64,000 bases of DNA from Viscum album (taxonomy: Eukaryota > Streptophyta > Magnoliopsida > Santalales > Viscaceae). Every line of letters begins with the position of its first letter. The stretch's first letter is position 1. The stretch is taken from contig OY728143.1 in the NCBI GenBank assembly GCA_963277665.1, forward strand, positions 538,256,394 to 538,320,393. Reading direction: 5' to 3'. Below, piece after piece: positions 35,245 through 46,700 of this stretch. The position numbers and the translations under genes are program-made. The notes under the pieces were generated by a model. That model saw only the letters and a list, made by a program, of their open reading frames with translations. It searched no databases and had not been told where the DNA came from.

Positions 35245-35345
35245 GGTCAGTGATAGGCGATAAAGTCCTGTCGCACTTCGGTTGTGGGTTCGATTCCTGC
35301 ATCCTTGTCTGACGCGACAGGTTGTTGCCCATCCTACGGGTTGTA
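35245..35345 (+). other. tRNA-like / SINE-like segment in D
   Basis: GATAGGCGATAAAGTCC (about 35252-35268) loosely fits an A box. GGTTCGATTCC (35287-35297) is an exact B-box consensus about 30 nt downstream. CTTGTCTGACGCGACAGG follows. This is the spacing of a Pol III type-2 promoter, but the segment does not fold into a clear cloverleaf by eye, so it may be a tRNA-derived SINE fragment. The plus-strand reading is antisense to D. Confidence 0.42.
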
Positions 35346-36109
35346 CTTTTTATAAAACTATACTATTATAAAGTTCCAAAAATAATATCGAAAAAATGTT
35401 CTATACTTAAATAATAATATCTAATGTCCAACATAATCCACTCCAATCTTTACGCTTATCCAAAATACATCGGTCCAATTTCATAATATAAAGAAATTGA
35501 TTACATCAAAGGTCTCATAACTAGCACGCGAATACCATCATTTATCCCCCATATATCATACGATATATATTGTTGGTCACATTCTAAACATGTGAATACA
35601 TTAATCTTGTATTCTTTTGAAACATGAATTACCATAGATCCTTAGTGAAAACATGAGTGTTGTCAAAAGTTTACTCTTTCCACTTACCAAAATCCCAAAA
35701 TTTCTATATACCTAAACAATGATATCACTTTGTCCTTATATCAGTCATGAGCTCATTAATACTATCAAACATCTCATTATCTCCTTATCCTTTCATTATG
35801 CATATATCATCTACCTTCCAAAAAAATTTAAAAACCTTTCATAGTTACCGGTACCATTCATCATATACTTTCAAAAACTCATGGAAAGACAACAGTGTAT
35901 CAATCCTTCGATTTTTCTTTATTCCATAGTACCATACAATCATTCCACTACCTTCTTAAACCACTGACTGAGATTTATCATTTCTTTCATCTTATATATA
36001 ATTTTAAGTCTCTTCATCATCATCAACATAAATACTAACCATACGACCATGATGATTCTCTTCATGAAATTTTCCCTTAGAGAATTTGTTTCATAAAGCC
36101 CATACACTC

Positions 36110-36523
36110 CACATTTAAAACATTAAACCATTGTTGATGTCTTAGAAATACCATTACCCTTGTCCATGGTGTTAACTAAACATTTTAATTTACAATTACT
36201 GGATTTGTGTCCTTCTTTTCCAGCCCAAAGAATCTTTCAGTTCCTTTGAAACATTCTCTCTGATGCCTCTTACATTATGATATACATGATGGAAATTGAA
36301 CATTATTTCCTCTATGATCATCATGAAACTCCATCTTTATCTTATTAGATGACTTAGGAAACCTTCCAAAGATGAGATTATTGATCATATTATGAGATTG
36401 CTCATTAGGCATAATAACGATGTTTGGACTTCCAAATCCCATTTCATTTGGTTGATCATGAATAATATCATTCCATTTTCCATAATATCCCCCATTATCC
36501 TGAATCATCCTATTTCCAGCCAT
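36110..36523 (-). pseudogene. gag: Nucleocapsid-type gag remnant of D
   Basis: Begins MAGNRMIQ at 36523 and shares QSHNMINNL, DHRG and NVQFPSC with the remnant in B. The open frame ends at 36275, where B reads on into CGKRHPGEC. Downstream sequence in D still resembles that section, but with stops. Shared structure in B and D suggests the family spread with a short gag leader-plus-nucleocapsid frame. Confidence 0.6.
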
Positions 36524-36778
36524 TTTCTAAAACCCAAAAAGAATAGTGTGAGAGGAAAACAACATACTATGAAAACAACATAATAAATGGGGGTACTTTA
36601 AATATCAAACATCTTAGGTTTAATAATAGGTTATTCACGATTGTTATCATAATTCTATGAATATCACCTATACATATACATAACCTTAGGAACATCCCTA
36701 GACATACTATAGAAATATCTCTAGTTATATCACTAAAGTTTTCGCATCCTAGTTTTCAAAGGTTAACTAAACCATTTA

Positions 36779-36790
36779 TCTGATACCAAC
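36779..36790 (-). other. Primer-binding site of D
   Basis: TCTGATACCAAC (plus strand) is the complement of TTGGTATCAGA, the initiator-Met primer site, directly at the LTR edge. Confidence 0.9.
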
Positions 36791-39700
36791 TATAGATACC
36801 CCAATCCTAACTTACATAGACATTAAATTACTTTTGAGGAATACTTAATACATGACAAAAATAGACGCCCAATGTCCGCATTAGTTTAATCTCTTTGGAA
36901 ACTCAGAAAGTAATCTTATAATCATGGTGAAATATCTTCAACATCTCTCCCATAAAGATCTTACCCATTTGGTTTTCTTACCTAAAACATTTTTTTATCC
37001 TAGGGATAAGAAAGAATAAAAAGGGTGAGCTTAAATGCTCAGTAAGGGTAAACATAGAGAACAGAAAACAATCCATAATCATTTGAATGTAAAAACATGA
37101 ACATAAAATCTAAACATCAAAATCGTGAGAAAAGTCATAAATCATGGAATTACATAATTCATATATCATAATGGAACATCAATCCTAATAATATAGACTG
37201 GGAAGAAAATATGTAATTGTGTAAAACCATTAACCACTTGATATGATTTCCATAGTAGCCAAGGCATTGCTGCCAAAACCATCTTAGTGGACAAAGTCCC
37301 TTTATAAATCGAGTTTACTCCACGTTTCAGTCCTATAACACTAAACCAGATTAACTTACCGTTCCATCCATGCCTATCTCATGAGATAGAAATCATTACC
37401 CAATGCATTTGAGGGAGATATAGGTCCCACCCATCTCATAATGAAATCATTCTTACGAGTGCCACAACATAAACATAAATCATTCATCATAACCCAAAGA
37501 ATAAAATGGGTTTCATAAACATCATCACATCATAACATAATCAATATAAAACAAATTGATATCATTTCATCATAAGAAAAGTGAAACAATGTAAATCATA
37601 GATACATTATACTTGAAACATACACATATTAAATAATGTCATCTTAGATGGAAAATTGTTTTGATAAAACACTTGAAATGATTTCTTGAGGAAAATATCC
37701 TTTCTTCTTCAAAATCATTTTCTTTCACAAAATTCCATGTAATTTTAAAGGAAATGGAATTTTTTGAAAATAATAATGAAATCATGTAGAGGAAGCTTTA
37801 TGTAAATAAGGTTTTATGAATCTGTAAAAATCCTTTCATGTCGTATAAGTTAAAAAAACATTCTCCTCGTAATTTTGTCGGAAAAGTCAAAAAGTAACTT
37901 ATATGGTAAACAAAAGAAATATTTCTTCCACAACACAAAGTAAATGTCAAAAAGAGGTAAACATAACATTATACATACATGGAATAATATTAAAAACTTT
38001 ATGAAAAAACTTTTTTGTGGACATGGGTGAAAATTATAACCCTAGTAAATACTTATGAATAAACAATCTCTGATAAAAAAAAGATTGGAAACGTTATCCC
38101 TTACATTAGGTCTGATATGCTTGTTAGGTATCTGAACCTCCTCTATAATGATTTAAATAATGTCATTGACTTATGACAGAATCATATTCACTGTTATGAT
38201 ATCATATATGGCTCACTTATGACTTTATATTACTCGTTGTTTTCTAAATTCCATGTTAAAGAAACGTTTTGTGTAAAATTGTTTCATTTATCATACGTGT
38301 TTTGACATGTTGATCTTGATATTATAACATATATCCTGATTTAATTAATTCCAGAATTTAAAACATGAATTATATATAATATATATTTAGTATATAAATT
38401 TATATGATAGATCAATAAATCGAATGAAATACACCATTCATGGAGACAGTAGGTCGTGTGTACGCATGAACACTGTTTTCATTTCCTTGTTGAATTAAAT
38501 GGAATTAGGTAAATGAAACATATATTTACATATATCCAGTATCATTATTATGTAATATCATTCATTATTATTTATTATATATATTTATATTCATACTTTA
38601 ATGGTTAATCTTGGAAAATGAATCTCATCACGTTTGTGGAGACGGTAGACCGTACGTACGCACGAGTGATGATATCATTCCCATGATCATGTAATTCTAT
38701 TGAATTGTATGTATAATATTTCAGAATCAATATCATTTTAAAATAATCATATATAGTTACTTATTTACACCATTGTACCCTTCCAAGTAAGGTGGTGGCG
38801 GAAAACAGATTACACCACAGTGTGGAGACAGTATTCTGTACGTATGCACGTGTCGTGATTTCATTTTCCGTTATATTATAGAAGATGAAATTGGGTTGTT
38901 TCATATTTATAATGACATATTAGTATATTAGTGATAATTATGTAATTAATTTATGTTGAAACAAATAAAGAAGAAGTTGTAGAAGAAATAAATTGGAATG
39001 AATCGTTAAAGGATATTACCTCTTCTTTGACGCGCCTGTTCTTAACCTCCTCTTAAGGCACTAGGGTTGGTCTTTTGAGGAGGAAAGAACCTATATAATG
39101 TATATAGGGAATATGAGAAGGAATAGGGGCAGGCGTTGGCTGAGCTTCAAGGCTCAAAAGGGTGTGAAGAGAAGAGGGAAGGGTTTCCCTTTTTATAATG
39201 GAGGAGAGGGGCATCTTTGGAGAAACATAAAATATTATTTTATAATAAAGAAATATTCGGTTTATAATATCTCCAAATTTATTTTTTAAAAGATAACGTG
39301 GGGATGGGTATAAAATATCTCATCCAATAGGTTTTAGACAAGTTTAGGTTACTAGTTTAACATTATCATTTAGATTTAACTCTAAGTTATATAATTTAAC
39401 TTTTACCGTGTCTTCTTCTTTTCTTACACTATGTGTTTAATAAACTTACTAGAACAAGGAAAACGAACCCCAAGTGGTTCATTAATAATATATATATATC
39501 CTTATTAAATTCAATTGGCCAAACGGTAGATTTTTAGGAATATAATAACAATTAATAATATAATATTTGTTTTAAAAAATATTTTATGTCAATTTTGACA
39601 CTATTAGGTAATTATTTTTTTGTGAAAACCATAACAACATGATTAGTTCAAAAAGAGTTAATTTAATCAATAATAACATTTCATATTAACCTATAAAATT

Positions 39701-41013
39701 AGTTGAATTCATAAAAAGTCTCAACTTCCATTTATTTGTTTATTTATAACATCAATTATGTTAATATTTAATTAATAAGTTAATAACTGCCTCATCATTC
39801 TTTCATACATAAATTAAATTATTTAATGTCTAAAAATTATAAATAAACTAAAATTATGTAGGAAATATTTTTATATTTTTAATTAATATTTATAGTAGAA
39901 TTTATCTTATGTTTTACCCTATATTAAAAATGTTTTAGTTATTAAACTTTGATTTTATCTATTTTAACACTTCTTTAAATAAAATAATAATAAGTGTTCT
40001 AATCTAATCCAAGTAGACCTAAAGGGTAATATTTTATTTATAAGGTTTTTTGGTCGAATTACACTTATCCAATAGAATTAATACAAGTGTTAGGGTAATA
40101 ATAATATAATTTTTACCCTTAATTATTCTATTTACTTTTAACCGTGGAAAATAAAAGTAAAAAGTTACTATTCACCAAAAATTATTTTTCTCTTATTGAA
40201 CACATTTTACTCCTTGATATTAACTGTGTCTCTCAGATTTTATAAATTCTACTCATAGAAATGGTAAAATAATGGTTTAGTTAAATTTTCAAATTCTCCT
40301 AGGAGGTGGGTAAAAGACGGTGAAAAGTTCAATAAAATATTTATATATATATAATAAAAATAAAATGACTCTAATGAATTACATTGGAATTATATACATA
40401 TTATGTATCAATTTTTACTTAAAATAAATTTAAATAAATTAAATAATTATTTTAATAAAAATTCGGTTTTTAAATAATAACCTAGTGTTTTTACTATTCA
40501 TCAAAAATTGATTATTTTCAGAAAAATACCAAAAATTCACCCTAGGCTAATTTCGATGTTAAGAATCCAAAAATGAAGTCCATTTTGAAAGATAAAATTT
40601 ATAAAAGTGGGTATTACTATTCATTACAGCTAGTACATAATAATATTTTAATAATATCTCGTTTAGTAAAACTTGGTATTGCGTACTACACACGCTATCA
40701 AAGAAGGTCGTGATTGCGTGTAATGAAAGCCAAGTCAGGTCTGCGTGTAGTGAAATATCCATTTGGTGTTGCATATAACATAATTAATACTTATTTCATT
40801 TAAAAATTAAATATAATCTATACATAATTTTGTGTAGAATAATTTCCTCAAAAAGTAATTGAAATTGTGTGTTACACGAGCCAAGAATAGTATTGCCTAT
40901 ACTGAAAGCTAATATGGTGTTTCATATAGTACAAACTAATATTTGTGTTGGTATAATAGAAGACATCAATTCAATTAAAAATAATATATCTCATAAAATC
41001 TCGTGGTGTTAAC
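36791..41013 (-). repeat. 5' LTR of element D
   Basis: A 4,223-bp partner of the 3' LTR. Branch-like motif 37023-37048, acceptor-like CCCTAG|GA at 37000, palindrome variant 37400-37411, hairpins 38421-38869, donor-like AGAG|GTAAT (39020/39019), TATA region 39190-39199. The right end reads GGTGTTAAC instead of GGTGTTACA. Confidence 0.93.
38421..38869 (-). repeat. Conserved hairpins H1, H2 and H3 (D, 5' LTR)
   Basis: H1 38421-38485 (core GGAGACAGTA), H2 38620-38680 (CATCACG / GAGTGATG arms; ACGG-TAGA-CCGT apex), H3 38800-38869 (GGAAAAC outer arm; CACCACAGTGTGG / CACGTGTCGTG). Arms differ from the 3' copy. In H2 CATCAC/GTGATG replaces CATCGC/GCGATG, a paired change that keeps the stem. Confidence 0.85.
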
Positions 41014-43302
41014 GTATAATTCTAGGCGCACCCATCACATTGAAACATTCATATTTCGCTATATAACTCCGGGTGCACCCGTCACATCATTACATTGTCA
41101 TCATTATGCTTGAAACATAAAACACAAATCAAAAATATACATTACTAACCCATGGGATGGAATGGGTATCATTTCATAATAACACATTCATAAGCTTTGG
41201 GTTCCCAAAAGAAAGGGGGAATAACGTACATGTTACAAGAACCGTCCACTTTGAGTGAGATGTAAAGGGGGTGATCATAAAAGAGGAGTTCTTTTGGAAA
41301 AAAATTTTTTGACATAAAAACGAGTGACATACATTTATATCCCTGAAATGTAGGGAAAATTATGAACAAATTATCGTTATGTAGTAACCATATCAAAAAT
41401 GGAGTGAAAGATGGAGAACCCGAAAGAAGAAAATTGGGTTTGAGATTTCCCCTTACCTTGCATCTGAATGCTTCCTACTGTTTAATGTCCTATATAATGA
41501 AATTATATTAATTAATTAGAAATCCAGAACCATGTGTACAATAATATGTTTTATTATGGTTTCATTAATTGAATTTATGTTCCTTTGGATAGTTTATAAC
41601 GTTTAAAAAAATTATTTGGGAATGTTTGTTTTTTTGGTTTTCATGAGTGGATCACTTGTATTCATTAATTGAAGTTTGGGTAGAACATGGGTAAAAATAC
41701 AGAACTAATATTACATGTTATTAATGATATTAAAATATTTTTTATGATCTTATATTGAATTATATTATATCCATCTGGATGAATTATTAGATAAGAATTA
41801 AATGAAAATTGTTTGGGTTATTTTGGGCGGTTTTTCGATCACAGAGAACATTTTTTAATTTATCACTTAGTAATATTTCTTAAGTCAGTTACAGAACATT
41901 AAATAGGACATAATACATATAAAATATTCTATTTTATCCATAATAATTGTTTCATTTCCAGATCTGAAGGTAGAAATGGAGGAAAAATCATGTCATTCTT
42001 GAAGGTGACAAATTAACACCTCACGAACAACGTTTTCTTTAATAAAATAAAAGGAAGAGGGAAAGGGGTTTGGATGATATAACATCCAATTAGGATCATA
42101 AAATTATAGTATATGTATACTACTAGAGTTACAATACAATTTGGATTATGATAGTTGGGGAGAGATCAAGATATGAACATGAACTTGACAGGAAATTAAA
42201 GGACAAGAGGCAGAGAAATTACCTCTTGAATCCTTCTCTTGAGAACCACCTTATGGGCCTAAGCATGGTATTTTGATGAGACCAGCAGATATTTTACGTG
42301 GGGGAGGGTCTAGGGAAGGTGTTTGGGTAGAGTTTAGAGAAGTCCTGGAGCTTGAGAGGTGTGAGGAAATTAGGGTTGAAGGGTGGCTTTTATAGTGGAG
42401 GGGAGAGGGGTTTCCTTCATATAAAATTCAATAGTTTATTAATTTCCCCTAATACATGGAATTGAGAGTCTTGGATGACCAAGAATAGTAATTTTAACAT
42501 GTGATACTGATCCAAGTGAGATTATATCATCAGAGCATCATCGATGACTCAATTAATCCATTATTTTGCATTTATTGTAAATTATCGGATTCAACTCTTC
42601 ATAAAAAAATTCATGTCTCTCAGAAAAATCACAAATTTTTACCCCAAAAATTATTGATCTGTTGAATCCAAAAATGATGTCCATTTTTCAAAAATAATTT
42701 TCAATATATTATTAATTTAAAATTTAATTAAAATAATAATTTACTTTAAAAACAGTTTTTAAGATTGAAACTGATTTTATAGTGCTTTCAATAATTACCT
42801 AGGGTCTTATAAAATTAGCTAAAAAACTATAAGAAATTGATTTGATAAATAATGATTACATTGTAAGAAAATAAATTTTCCTTCAAATTAATTAATTAGT
42901 TATAATTAATTATTTATGTCTTACAAAATTCCAAAACGTTTACTAAGGTCAAATTGTCACTTTCTAAGATTTATAAATTTTATTTAATTATACATGGGTA
43001 AGTTTAATCTTATATTGGATGATTTATTATACATAAGGGTCATATTACTATTCATAAGTGTATATAACTATTCCTAAGGGTATGTTACTATTCACTGATA
43101 ATTATTTTTGTTTCATTCGAATCCACAAATCATTTTGAGCACAACCGTGTTTGTCAGATAATTAAAATTCAAAACAGAAAAGTGACATAATTATATTTAA
43201 AGGTCACTTATCACTTTGTAGTTAATTATGATGTGTTTTCATGTTATTTTAGGACATAAATATAAGAAGGAAAATTCAATTGAAAAACATTGGGTCCTTT
43301 CC
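41014..43302 (-). repeat. 5' LTR of C, U3-side piece
   Basis: Starts with the second GTATA (41014-41018), then continues C LTR homology (GGCGCACCCATCACA repeats). It includes donor-like AAGAG|GTAAT (42223/42222), TATA (about 42384-42394) and the LTR terminus near 43302, where TACA has decayed to TTCC. Confidence 0.9.
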
Positions 43303-43930
43303 CTGATCTTTTAAATAATGACTGTTAAGCACTTAGGATTTGTTTGGTTCTAATTATACATTTATCAATTACCTACATCAGAAATTTCATTTACGATGAC
43401 TAGATTTCATGAGAATTTCCATTAATTCAATTTGAGCCTTTTGATTAATGTATCAATCCAAATTTTTTAACATGTTTTTAGAGGAAGTTGAAGGTGTTAT
43501 AGTAACAAGTCATATGATTAGTTTTGAAATGTCACATAATGTAATGAACCATAATTTTCATGTAATTGTTTTTAAATATAATGGAATTTCACGAGTCTGT
43601 GAAAATTGATGGCGCGTGATTCCGAGGGCCGGAGTGCCCAGAATGAATTTCTGAATTTTTCTTCAGGTAGGTTCAATAAATGTGTGAGCTATGTTTTATA
43701 ACTTTTGAACTGGTGCATGGAATTGAAATCTGAGGACACCATTGAACTCGCAACACTGGTAATCACTTAAGTAGTCCTTCACCTCGACCGTAGTGGGTCA
43801 AGAGTGAAAGATTGATTTTGGGTCTTTAATGAAAGAATAAAATAAAATAAAATGGTTTAACATTTTATTTTTATTTTATTTTTAAACAATCCGTGTGGAT
43901 ATTTCACATGAGGGGAATTCCTGATCTAAA

Positions 43931-44006
43931 ACCTCCAATGAGAGGTTATGGAGGTGGGGACCACTTAGCGTAACCTCCCATGAGAGGTTACGGTGGTGGG
44001 GACCAC
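43931..44006 (+). repeat. 34-bp direct repeat upstream of TATA in E
   Basis: Two near-identical 34-bp units (43931-43964 and 43973-44006) with CCTCCCATGAGAGG, itself partly palindromic, and GTGGGGACCAC. They lie 100-180 bp before the TATA box, a typical place for duplicated LTR enhancer elements. Confidence 0.6.
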
Positions 44007-44113
44007 CCGAGGCATAAACCCCCTTGATCCCCTTGAAATCCCACATAAGTGCATGGAAACCTCTTACACTTCCCCCACTTAAATGATTCTCCCCCATTTA
44101 ATTTATGGAAACC

Positions 44114-44122
44114 TATATAAAA
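44114..44122 (+). promoter_or_regulatory. TATA box of E
   Basis: TATATAAAA in an otherwise AT-rich stretch. It gains weight from the upstream duplicated motif and the downstream donor-like site. Confidence 0.45.
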
Positions 44123-44639
44123 AATTAACACAATTTGAAATTGTGCCAACAATTAAAATTGGGGAAACACAATAGTTGGCTATTTTTCCTTTTGGGGTAA
44201 CTTATTGAAAAATGGGATGACTCTTGGAGCCTTACACTTCCTGCAATGATGAACGCTGATGCATGACATCAAATTATTCATCGAATCATCCTCCAAGGAA
44301 GAACGCAATTGAGGAATGTTATACGGAAATCAAAGAAGAGGATGAAGAATGATCCTAACATCAAAGCATGGTTTTGGAAGCAATGATCGTATTCACTCAC
44401 TTATCCCTCTTAGACTTTTTTCTCACGCCAACGTCAATGTAAAATCCAAGGTAGGGTAGCTGTTTTAAATTCTTCTTTGATTCCATTTTTTATAATTATT
44501 TGTTATTCAAGACGGAATTATAACTGCATGCTACCACTCTAAAGTATAGATTGAGGGCAAAACAAAAATTGTATGTCATATCTGCAAACCTTGTGATTAA
44601 TTTTTTTTTCACAATGTTGGAACTACTACATTCCACAGT

Positions 44640-45370
44640 GGGCATGAGAATGGAGGCTGGCACCACTGTTGGCCGTGATGAAGGCGTCGACGATATGGCG
44701 CAGCCTGCTGCCTCTCTACCATGTACAGCCTGCCGCCACACCACGACTGAGCTGCCACCCTCCACGGTCGAGCCGCCACCCTCCATGGTCGTGACACTAC
44801 CCTCTGCGGCCGACCCGCCTTCCCAGGCTGAACCCCACGGCACAGCTTCCGCCCTGCCATCCGCTGCCAAACCACCCCGTGCCCGAGCAACCGCACCGCA
44901 GCTGGGCTGCCATCGGTGGCAGAACCGGCCCGCAGTCTACCATGCACAGCCTCACCCCAGCACCCAAGACCTCACTGAGCCTCCCCGCAGACTCCTCTCT
45001 CCCAACTGAGCCACCCCGCGTCGGGCCGAGCCGCACAAACCCCCCATGAAACCCCCTGGATGAGTCACCCTGTGGCCTCCGCCCTCTAGGCCGAGCCACC
45101 CAGGGCTGTTCCAAGCTGCCTTGGGGCCCTTGTGTCACCCCCGCAGATAAGCCCCCATCTGTGGCCGAGCAGAACCGTGGCCTCCACCGCCCCACGACAC
45201 CAGTGGCATCTACGTCCCCCCATGGCCCTCGTGGCCTGCCGGACCGCTTAACAGGTCTAGCCACACCAGGGGCGGTGCGGGACCCAGTGGGTCGGGCTGG
45301 GCCGACTCAAACCGGGACGACCCAGGCCTGGTCTGGGTTGGGTCGGTCCGATCAGTTCGGATCAGAACCA
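44640..45370. other. GC-rich island in E
   Basis: About 730 bp strongly rich in G and C inside a window that is mostly A and T. It is open in several frames on both strands (for example 44551-45009 plus and 44797-45264 minus). The translations are Pro/Ala/Ser or Gly/Arg-rich with no recognisable domain. A 21-bp duplication (GAGCYGCCACCCTCCAYGGTC, about 44750-44790) gives ELPPSTV/EPPPSMV. Such two-strand openness follows from base composition, so no gene is called. It may be a captured host fragment or a GC-rich LTR leader. Confidence 0.6.
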
Positions 45371-45785
45371 GACTAGATACGAACCTATACGTTACTTGGG
45401 CCATAACATTGGCACTAGACATCTGTTTGACAAATTGTCAGTCACGCCGAAAGGCATGGAGCGAGACGGTCCCTTTGGTATACCCCACTAGAGTTTTTGA
45501 TAATGTTGGGGTATAGTCTGGTTGGTTCACGCACGAATCCAACTGGGCAGTCAGGACAAGAAATGGCTAATAACTCATAGACCTGGCATCTAAATGATGC
45601 ATTGTCTATTATGTTAAAACCCTTATGGCATGGAGGTCCTTTGGGAAACATACTAATGGGAGTTCATAGTAGTTGAAGTATTGACCTGTGACTAGTGGTG
45701 CAGATCCTCTCGGCGACGAGTAGGCATAGTGCAGGAAACCCAGTAGCTGGCTATGACGAGAAAAATGAAGAGAAATCCTTTGTGG

Positions 45786-46144
45786 GTTAGCTTCTAGTGA
45801 TTCTATGTGGGTTAGCACATAGTGATCCAGTTTGTGTCTGATCCTAGTGATGATGTGTGGGTCAGATCCTAGCGACCTTGTGTGGGACATCACCTAGAGG
45901 TCCTATGTGGGTCATCTTCTAGCGAACCTATGTTGGTCAGCTCTTAGCAATCCTGTGTGGATCCGCACCTAGAGATACAATGGGGGTGAGCTCATAGAGA
46001 TCATGTATAGTTTAGCTCCTAGCGAACCGGTGTTGGTCATCACCTAGTGATCTTGTGTTTTTCAGCACCTAGTGATCCTGTCTGGGTCAGCTCCTAGCGA
46101 TCCTGTGTGGGTCTGCTCCAAGTGATCCTATGTTGGTATGCTTC
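45786..46144 (+). repeat. 25-bp tandem array, about 14 copies (E)
   Basis: Unit close to GTCAGCTCCTAGYGATCCTG plus TGTGG, with point differences between copies and almost no indels. It lies between the GC-rich island and the branch-site-like motif. Confidence 0.9.
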
Positions 46145-46700
46145 ATTATAGAGTAATAGGATTTAGTAGTTTCATCTAATCAACTCTACTATGGTACATA
46201 CATTATACCTTGTGTGAGTCGAGTTTGTACCTTTGTTGTATATTCCATTGTGGTAAAACCATGGTGGTATTCTGTTGTGTGGAGTAACTATGTGGTAATT
46301 TCCTTGGCGGTTTTCCATCCATTGTGGAATAATTGAGCTTTGGGGTATTGGGTTGGACACTGTGATTGGGATGGGTATACATGATAATATTGGTATATGT
46401 AAGGGCATATACCTATACAGGGTTGATAGTTGACATCATTATTTGAGGTTTATCCTTTGTGTTTTTTGTGAGAAATTGAGGGTCTCAGGGTCCCTACTGA
46501 GTATCTTTATACTCACCACTACATGGGTGATTTCCCTCACCATGTTTTGTTTGGTGAAGATGATGAACAACATTGGTCGAGAATGATGGTACCATGACTG
46601 GAGAATGCCCAGAGGAGGAACTTATGATGAGTCGGTACGTGGAGGAGACAGACGGGCGTGGATTGCTGAGGAGGACGATAGAAAATATAATTTCTTTCAT

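Larger units (their letters stand above)
30304..41013 (-). mobile_element. Element D: complete non-autonomous LTR element nested in C
   Basis: A 10,710-bp minus-strand insertion flanked by direct repeats GTATA (30299-30303 and 41014-41018). The 3' LTR is 30304-34539 (4,236 bp), the internal region 34540-36790 (2,251 bp), and the 5' LTR 36791-41013 (4,223 bp). LTRs make up about 80% of it. Primer site and polypurine tract are in place. The internal region codes for nothing beyond a gag nucleocapsid relic, so it would need proteins from another element. The LTRs differ noticeably by eye, so the insertion is not recent, but it postdates C. Confidence 0.93.
22279..43302 (-). mobile_element. Element C: full-length chromodomain Ty3/gypsy element, interrupted by D
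   Basis: Minus-strand element of about 10.3 kb once the 10.7-kb insertion D is removed. The 3' LTR is 22279-25060 (2,782 bp). The 5' LTR is 29809-30303 joined to 41019-43302 (2,779 bp). The near-equal lengths show that both LTRs are complete and that D split the 5' copy. The internal region (25061-29808) has the full order gag, protease, RT, RNase H, integrase, chromodomain, with stops, one net frameshift and several lost catalytic residues. LTR divergence is clearly larger than in A by eye, so C is older. Confidence 0.92.
43303..46700 (+). mobile_element. E: LTR-like block of another retroelement (partial)
   Basis: Boundaries are uncertain. Support for an LTR: a promoter with upstream direct repeats, TATATAAAA at 44114-44122, a donor-like CCAAG|GTAGGG at 44450/44451, and CCTACTGAGTATC...ATACTCACC (46492-46517). 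The last is the branch-site-like motif seen near the ends of the other LTRs. About 700 bp of GC-rich sequence and a 25-bp tandem array lie between. No clear primer site follows, so it may be a truncated or solo LTR. The 3' limit could extend to about 46790. Confidence 0.5.

Noticed and set aside
35245..35345. Functional tRNA gene
   Set aside because: Only the B box is exact; acceptor and anticodon stems do not pair convincingly and no anticodon loop can be assigned.
22274..43307. Target-site duplication for element C
   Set aside because: GTAAT on the left and CTGAT on the right agree at only three of five bases, and both LTR termini are decayed. Not claimed.
44496..45422. Several overlapping ORFs up to 155 codons on both strands
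   Set aside because: High GC removes stop codons in all frames. The products are low-complexity Pro/Ala or Gly/Arg with no domain, so no coding claim is made.
45786..46144. Possible CRISPR-like array of 25-bp repeats
   Set aside because: The units are head-to-tail without unique spacers, in plant-type DNA. This is a tandem repeat.
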